Positions 7,454 to 10,920 of a DNA stretch of 10,920 bases are shown here, in pieces (the stretch's first letter is position 1; each line of letters begins with the position of its first letter). The stretch spans positions 1 through 10,920 of the forward strand of contig JBFWNZ010000103.1 in assembly GCA_050250795.1 (NCBI GenBank). The letters are read 5' to 3'. This stretch comes from JBFWNZ01 sp050250795. Lineage in GTDB: Bacteria > Pseudomonadota > Alphaproteobacteria > UBA8366. Both the position numbers and the translations under genes were made by a program. The notes below the pieces were generated by a model that had not been told where the DNA came from, made no database searches, and worked only from the letters and a program-made list of their open reading frames with translations.

Positions 7454-7470
7454 CAGGAGGGAACTGTCCT

Positions 7471-8463
7471 ATGGCGACGATGATCGCCATGTGCCTCGAC
7501 CGGCCCGGTTCCGCACTGCTGCGGCGCCGGGTGGCGCGGCCTGAGCCGCGGCCGGGTCAGGTGCTGTTGAAGGTGTCGGCCTGCGGCGTCTGCCGGACCG
7601 ACCTGCACGTCGTTGACGGCGATCTGGCAGACCCCAAGCTGCCCATCGTGCCGGGGCATGAGATCGTCGGGCACGTCGTCGCATGCGGCGAGGGGGCTGA
7701 GGGGGTGTCGGTTGGGGACCGGGTGGGCGTGCCCTGGCTCGGCTACACCTGCGGAACTTGCGAGTTCTGCGTCTCCGGCCAGGAGAATCTCTGCCCGTCG
7801 GCGCGCTTCACGGGCTATCAGATCGACGGCGGTTACAGCGAATACGTTCTCGCGGACCGGCGCTATGTCTTTGCGCTGGGCGGGGAAATGAGCGATGCCG
7901 AGGCCGCGCCGCTGCTCTGTGCCGGCTTGATCGGCCACCGCTCACTGCGCATGGCCGGCGATCCCGCCCGGCTGGGCCTGTACGGCTTCGGTGCCGCGGC
8001 CCATATCGTCGCCCAGGTTGCGCGCCATGAGGGCCGGCAGGTCTTTGCCTTTTCGCGTTCCGGAGACGTGGCGGCACAGCAGTTCGCGTTGGGGCTCGGG
8101 GCGGTCTGGGCTGGCGGCTCGGATGTGCCGCCGCCGGAGCCGCTGGATGCGGCGATCATCTTCGCGCCGGTGGGCGGGCTGGTGCCGGCGGCGCTGCGGG
8201 CCGTGCGGCCCGGCGGCATCGTCGTCTGCGCCGGCATTCATATGAGCGACATTCCCGCCTTTCCCTATCAATGGCTGTGGATGGAACGGCAGATCCGCTC
8301 GGTGGCCAACCTGACGCGCCGGGACGGCGAGGAATTCCTAGCCCTGGCACCCAGCATTCCGGTACGCACGACGGTCGTCGCATATCCGCTTGCCCAGGCG
8401 AACGAGGCCCTGGCCGATCTGCGCGAGGGCCGGCTTCAGGGTGCGGCCGTTCTCATCCCTTAG
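7471..8463 (+). CDS. Zinc-dependent alcohol dehydrogenase (medium-chain dehydrogenase/reductase family)
   Basis: A 330-aa MDR protein. The GroES-like N-terminal domain has catalytic-zinc ligands C41 (CGVCRTDLH), H63 (PGHE) and C150, with T43 and H46 in proton-relay positions. The structural-zinc loop carries C94, C97, C100 and C108. The Rossmann part (about 165-290) has GLYGFGAAAH in place of the textbook GxGxxG, which I recall as usual for this branch (AdhA-like zinc-binding dehydrogenases). It would interconvert a primary alcohol or aldehyde with NAD(P)H in the cytosol; the substrate is unknown. AGGAGG ends 10 nt before the chosen ATG. A second ATG at 7480 aligns better with homologues as I remember them but sits 19 nt from the ribosome site. 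Probably co-transcribed with the aminotransferase. Its stop lies 19 nt from the convergent oxidoreductase stop, with no terminator seen between them. Confidence 0.93.
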   Translation: MATMIAMCLDRPGSALLRRRVARPEPRPGQVLLKVSACGVCRTDLHVVDGDLADPKLPIVPGHEIVGHVVACGEGAEGVSVGDRVGVPWLGYTCGTCEFCVSGQENLCPSARFTGYQIDGGYSEYVLADRRYVFALGGEMSDAEAAPLLCAGLIGHRSLRMAGDPARLGLYGFGAAAHIVAQVARHEGRQVFAFSRSGDVAAQQFALGLGAVWAGGSDVPPPEPLDAAIIFAPVGGLVPAALRAVRPGGIVVCAGIHMSDIPAFPYQWLWMERQIRSVANLTRRDGEEFLALAPSIPVRTTVVAYPLAQANEALADLREGRLQGAAVLIP

Positions 8464-8482
8464 CTGGTAATCCGCGCCGGCC

Positions 8483-9430
8483 TCACTCGGCTGCCTTGCG
8501 GCGGGCGTTCATCGCCTTCACCTCGGGCAGGACTTCCGCGATGAGACGTTCCGTCTGGGCCGCCATGTCCGCATCGCCGTCCGCAATGGGGCGCAGGATG
8601 AACTTGGCAATACCGTTGGCGACGAAACGCTCGATCAGCCGCAGCACGGCTTCGCCGTCGCCCACGGCAAGGCCGCCGTCGCGGGCGTCGCGCCCGGTCC
8701 GTTCGGTGTAGGCGCGTCCCGCCCGCTCCACGGCCGGCTCGTCCCAGGTCCCGAACCGGACACCGAGGCCGATGCCCATATGGTCGGGATCGATGCTGCG
8801 GCCCTGGGCGGCGGCGGCGGCGTGAATTGCGGCAACGGTCTCGCCGGCCTGCTCAGGCGATTCGTAGGAGCCCTGCCAGCCGGTGCCCCAGCGTGCCGTG
8901 CGTTCGATGGCGGCCTCCGAACTGCCGCCGATCCAGAGCGGAACCGGCGTCTGCACCGGGCGGGGCGAGATCGTCACCTCGTCATAGGTGAAATGCTCGC
9001 CGTGGAAGGTCACGGACTCTTCCGTCCACAGGCGCGTCAGCAGTTCCAGCGCCTCGTTCATGCGGCCGCCGCGACCCTTGGTCGGCCGGCCGGTGGCCGT
9101 GAAATCGCGCGACCGGGTGCTGCCGATGCCGAAAGCCGGCAGCAGGCGGCCGTCGCTGAGATAGTCGATGGTGCCGCATTGCTTGGCCATCAGCAGGGGG
9201 TCGCGGATCGCCAGCATCGCGACGTTCATGCCGAATTTGAGCCGGGTCGTGGCGCCCGCAAGGCCGGCCATCGCGCTCATGCACTCCAGATAGGGCTCGC
9301 GCGAGACCAGGCGGTCCGTCTGCCATAGGGAGTCGACGCCGGCTTCGTCGCAGCGCCGCACCCAGCGCCAGTAGCCGGCGGCCGAGGAGAAGGTGAAATT
9401 GGCAAGACCCAGCCCGACGCCGATGCTCAT
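8483..9430 (-). CDS. LLM-class (bacterial luciferase-like) flavin-dependent oxidoreductase
   Basis: A 315-aa single-domain TIM-barrel flavoprotein. Family signatures are RDPLLMAKQ (76-84), TIDYLSDGRL (87-96) followed by the AFGIG turn (99-103), a PLWIGG strand (164-169) and the following helix ending in ARWGTGW (179-185). These normally bind FMN or F420; which one is used here cannot be decided. Members act as monooxygenases or dehydrogenases on varied substrates, so function is open. The frame extends upstream to 9532, but the added 34 residues look non-conserved. The ATG at 9430 has GGGAGG 5 nt upstream and gives the usual N-terminal beta strand (IGVGLGL). It is convergent with the alcohol dehydrogenase and divergent from the cold-shock gene; no functional link to either is evident. 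No convincing -10 was found upstream. Confidence 0.9.
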   Translation of the reverse strand: MSIGVGLGLANFTFSSAAGYWRWVRRCDEAGVDSLWQTDRLVSREPYLECMSAMAGLAGATTRLKFGMNVAMLAIRDPLLMAKQCGTIDYLSDGRLLPAFGIGSTRSRDFTATGRPTKGRGGRMNEALELLTRLWTEESVTFHGEHFTYDEVTISPRPVQTPVPLWIGGSSEAAIERTARWGTGWQGSYESPEQAGETVAAIHAAAAAQGRSIDPDHMGIGLGVRFGTWDEPAVERAGRAYTERTGRDARDGGLAVGDGEAVLRLIERFVANGIAKFILRPIADGDADMAAQTERLIAEVLPEVKAMNARRKAAE

Positions 9431-9435
9431 AAAAA

Positions 9436-9441
9436 CCTCCC
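9436..9441 (-). promoter_or_regulatory. Ribosome binding site fixing the LLM oxidoreductase start
   Basis: GGGAGG on the minus strand, 5 nt before the ATG at 9430. It decides in favour of this start over the longer frame reaching 9532, which has no comparable site near its first ATG. Confidence 0.75.
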
Positions 9442-9506
9442 GCGCGTTCTTTCGAGGCAGTTTAGGCGTGCCGGGTTCCGGCGGCGAGGCGTTCCGTGAA
9501 ACGCCC

Positions 9507-9537
9507 TTGTCAACATTTCCGTGCAGCGGCATATCTT
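9507..9537 (+). promoter_or_regulatory. Possible promoter for the cold-shock gene
   Basis: TTGTCA (9507-9512, 5 of 6 to consensus) and TATCTT (9532-9537, 4 of 6) are separated by 19 nt, longer than ideal. If real, it gives a leader of roughly 135-140 nt, in keeping with the long leaders of cspA-type genes. The palindromic core TTGTCAA also presents a perfect TTGACA on the minus strand toward the LLM gene, but without a matching -10. Confidence 0.25.
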
Positions 9538-9543
9538 ATGCCG
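9527..9543. repeat. Perfect inverted repeat in the cold-shock/LLM intergenic region
   Basis: CGGCATA - TCT - TATGCCG, a perfect 7-bp dyad with a 3-nt centre that overlaps the possible cold-shock -10. It could be an operator or, if transcribed, a small hairpin at the start of the leader. The binding protein is unknown. The rest of the 251-nt gap shows only a short stem (9630-9643) near the gene. Confidence 0.5.
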
Positions 9544-9629
9544 TGACGGCGCCCATACCATTAGCAGACCGCTTTCGCACCCTCCGGACGAACGCCCTCT
9601 TCTAACGCGGTGAGACGAGTCATACGGCA

Positions 9630-9643
9630 CGCAGAGTTCTGCG
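9630..9643 (+). other. Short hairpin in the cold-shock gene leader
   Basis: CGCAG - AGTT - CTGCG forms a 5-bp stem with a tetraloop, 38 nt before the cold-shock ATG. Leader structure that changes with temperature is a known feature of cspA mRNAs. Whether this stem matters is unknown, and a stem this short can arise by chance. Confidence 0.25.
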
Positions 9644-9681
9644 CGCCGGCGTATTGTTGCAATGATCAGGACGACGTAGCG

Positions 9682-9885
9682 ATGACCACAGGTACCGTGA
9701 AGTTCTTCAACACCACGCGCGGCTATGGCTTCATTTCGCCGGACGATGGCTCGAAGGACGTCTTCGTGCATATCTCGGCGGTGGAGCGGTCGGGCATGTC
9801 CCAGCTTACCGAAGGGCAGAAGCTGGTCTTCGAAGTCGAGCCGAACGCGCGCGGTCCGAAGGCGGTCAATCTGCGCGTCAGCTGA
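9682..9885 (+). CDS. CspA-family cold-shock protein
   Basis: A 67-aa single cold-shock domain of normal length. RNP1 is RGYGFISP (13-20) and RNP2 is VFVHIS (27-32), the aromatic surfaces that bind single-stranded RNA and DNA. The first strand reads VKFFN, with Phe where E. coli CspA has Trp. Such proteins act as cytosolic RNA chaperones that melt secondary structure. An ATG at 9610 in the same frame would add 24 unrelated residues, whereas the domain begins right at the ATG at 9682 (MTTGTVKFF). The ribosome site is weak (AGGA, 10 nt upstream), which fits control by leader structure. It is probably monocistronic, because a strong terminator follows 19 nt after the stop. Cold induction is not shown: many alphaproteobacterial paralogues are constitutive or growth-phase regulated, so no gene symbol is given. 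Confidence 0.96.
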   Translation: MTTGTVKFFNTTRGYGFISPDDGSKDVFVHISAVERSGMSQLTEGQKLVFEVEPNARGPKAVNLRVS

Positions 9886-9904
9886 CCCCGGCGCTGTCGA
9901 TGCG

Positions 9905-9935
9905 AAAAGGCCGCCCGTTCTCGGGCGGCCTTTTT
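9905..9935 (+). terminator. Intrinsic (Rho-independent) terminator of the cold-shock gene
   Basis: A perfect 13-bp stem, AAAAGGCCGCCCG / CGGGCGGCCTTTT, with loop TTCT and five Ts at its 3' edge. The four As on the left mean the minus-strand transcript also ends in Us, so it could work in both directions, though no minus-strand gene reads into it here. Confidence 0.95.
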
Positions 9936-9980
9936 CATTGCGCATGGCGGCCGTCCAGGCTGGCCATTCCGGCATCCGGG

Positions 9981-9986
9981 TATAAT
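9981..9986 (+). promoter_or_regulatory. Candidate -10 (TATAAT) for the FAH-family gene
   Basis: A perfect TATAAT in a GC-rich gap, just after the terminator at 9905-9935 and 59 nt before the ATG at 10046. No convincing -35 is visible at 16-18 nt; the nearest option is a weak CTGGCC at 9960-9965. The isolated terminator-promoter arrangement supports an independent transcript for the downstream gene. Confidence 0.45.
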
Positions 9987-10045
9987 ATTGCGCGCTGGCC
10001 GCTCAACGGCGGCGGAGAACGAATTCAATCGGGAGGAAAAAACCG

Positions 10046-10912
10046 ATGCGACTGCTTGCCTTCGACGTCGACGGCCAGCCCCGGCTGGGGGTTCGCCGCG
10101 GCCAGGACGTGGTGGACCTGACCATCGCTGCGCCGGACCTGCCGCGCGATCCCGTGGCGCTGCTGGAGGGCGGTCCCGATGCGCTTGCGCGGGCACGGCA
10201 GGCGGCGGAGAACCCGCCGGTCAAGGCCGCGCGTCCCGCCGACGGTATCGTCTATCACCCGCCGATCTGGAATCCGCGCAAGATTATCTGCGTCGGCTTG
10301 AACTATCGCGATCATGCGGCCGAGGGCAATTTCCCGATCCCCGAATTCCCGGTCTACTTCCTGCGCCTGATCTCGACCCTGGTCGCCCATCAGCAGCCGC
10401 TGGTCCGTCCGAAGCTGTCGGAGAAATTCGACTATGAGGCCGAACTGGTCGCTGTGATCGGCAAGGGCGGCCGGCACATCCCCGAGGATCGTGCCCTGGA
10501 GCATGTCGCGGGCTATTCCTGCTTCAATGAGGGCTCGCTGCGCGATTATCAGATGCGCGGACCGCAATGGACGCTGGGCAAGAACTTCGACGGCACCGGG
10601 GCGTTCGGTCCCGATTTCGTCACTGCCGACGAACTGCCGGCCGGCGCGAAGGGGCTTGGCATCCGGTCGCGCATCAATGGCCAGACGCTCCAGGATTCCA
10701 ACACCAGCGACATGATTTTCGACGTGGCGCGTCTGGTGTCCGAAGCATCCGGCGTCATGACGCTACAGCCGGGTGACGTGTTCGTCACCGGCACGCCGGC
10801 GGGCGTCGGCTTCGCACGCAAGCCTCGGGTGTGGATGAAGGCCGGCGACACGGTCGATATCGAGATCGATGGGATCGGAACCTTGACCAATCCCGTCATC
10901 GACGAGGCGTGA
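10046..10912 (+). CDS. Fumarylacetoacetate hydrolase (FAH) family protein
   Basis: A 288-aa protein with a small variable N-terminal domain (about 1-70) and the FAH catalytic fold (about 78-286). Signatures: KIICVGLNYRDHAAE (79-93), metal-binding YEAELVAVIG with E131 and E133, then NEGSLRDYQ (161-169), where E162 takes the third metal-ligand place often held by Asp. GKNFDGTGAFGP (178-189) and FVTGTPAGVG (246-255) are further substrate-loop and core motifs. The family includes acylpyruvate hydrolases, oxaloacetate decarboxylases and 2-oxo-hept-3-ene-dioate-type hydratases acting on 2-oxoacids with Mg or Mn in the cytosol, so the reaction cannot be assigned. GGGAGG lies 10 nt before the ATG. 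It appears to be transcribed alone within the window; the following genes are not visible. A link to the upstream hydroxyacid/aminotransferase module is possible but unsupported. Confidence 0.93.
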   Translation: MRLLAFDVDGQPRLGVRRGQDVVDLTIAAPDLPRDPVALLEGGPDALARARQAAENPPVKAARPADGIVYHPPIWNPRKIICVGLNYRDHAAEGNFPIPEFPVYFLRLISTLVAHQQPLVRPKLSEKFDYEAELVAVIGKGGRHIPEDRALEHVAGYSCFNEGSLRDYQMRGPQWTLGKNFDGTGAFGPDFVTADELPAGAKGLGIRSRINGQTLQDSNTSDMIFDVARLVSEASGVMTLQPGDVFVTGTPAGVGFARKPRVWMKAGDTVDIEIDGIGTLTNPVIDEA

Positions 10913-10920
10913 TCTCAGCC

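Noticed and set aside
6685..7938. A 417-codon open frame antisense to the aminotransferase and ADH
   Set aside because: Exact opposite register to the aminotransferase, runs across two well-supported genes, and has no domain motifs.
9508..9513. A perfect TTGACA on the minus strand as the LLM gene's -35
   Set aside because: The 15-19 nt downstream on that strand are GC-rich with no -10-like hexamer; the match arises from the palindrome TTGTCAA.
9431..9532. N-terminal extension of the LLM oxidoreductase to the ATG at 9532
   Set aside because: The extra 34 residues are Pro/Arg-rich and unlike the family; GGGAGG is placed 5 nt before the ATG at 9430, where the barrel's first strand begins.
9610..9681. 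N-terminal extension of the cold-shock protein to the ATG at 9610
   Set aside because: It would add 24 unrelated residues before a domain that normally starts at the first Met; the ATG at 9682 gives the standard 67-aa length.
9959..10000. Direct repeat GCTGGCC (9959-9965 and 9994-10000) flanking the TATAAT before the FAH-family gene
   Set aside because: Seven GC-rich bases repeated 35 bp apart is expected by chance at this base composition; there is no symmetry or further copy.

Overview
The window is about 10.9 kb of GC-rich, densely packed bacterial chromosome holding nine protein-coding genes. Gene content, protein style and the CspA-type cold-shock protein with Phe in place of the usual Trp (VKFFN) suggest an alphaproteobacterium, possibly Rhodospirillales-like. 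The taxonomy is inference. I see no rRNA, tRNA, CRISPR array, insertion sequence, phage gene or attachment site. No gene-free stretch exceeds 300 bases; the longest is 9431-9681 (251 nt).

Layout: (1) 2-1081 (+) is the 3' part of a cyclic-nucleotide-binding/EAL c-di-GMP phosphodiesterase cut by the window edge. Its stop overlaps the GTG start of (2) an M20 metallopeptidase (1078-2469, +). (3) A GntR/FCD regulator (2466-3137, -) converges on the peptidase so tightly that both TAG stops share one CTAG. It lies downstream of, and overlaps by ATGA, (4) a 977-aa fused FAD + 2x[4Fe-4S] + CCG-domain 2-hydroxyacid dehydrogenase (3134-6067, -). (5) A 167-bp AT-rich divergent promoter region carries two copies of TGAAT-N5-ATTCA, one at each promoter. 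(6) A class V glyoxylate-type aminotransferase (6235-7431, +) is followed 39 nt later by (7) a zinc-dependent alcohol dehydrogenase (7471-8463, +). (8) An LLM-class flavin oxidoreductase (8483-9430, -) converges on it. (9) A cold-shock protein (9682-9885, +) has a leader with inverted repeats and a perfect intrinsic terminator (9905-9935). (10) A fumarylacetoacetate-hydrolase-family protein (10046-10912, +) closes the window.

The most coherent unit is 2466-8463: two divergent transcripts around a shared control region, with the likely regulator encoded last on the minus-strand transcript. A reasonable inference is a small catabolic module. The alcohol dehydrogenase would oxidise an alcohol or reduce an aldehyde, the flavin/Fe-S enzyme would oxidise a 2-hydroxyacid (glycolate, lactate or 2-hydroxyglutarate type) to a 2-oxoacid, and the aminotransferase would use glyoxylate or a related oxoacid. 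The GntR protein would sense a pathway metabolite. The substrate cannot be read from sequence. I found no clearly unprecedented system; the twin operator with its locally encoded regulator and the cNMP-EAL fusion are the items most worth following up.
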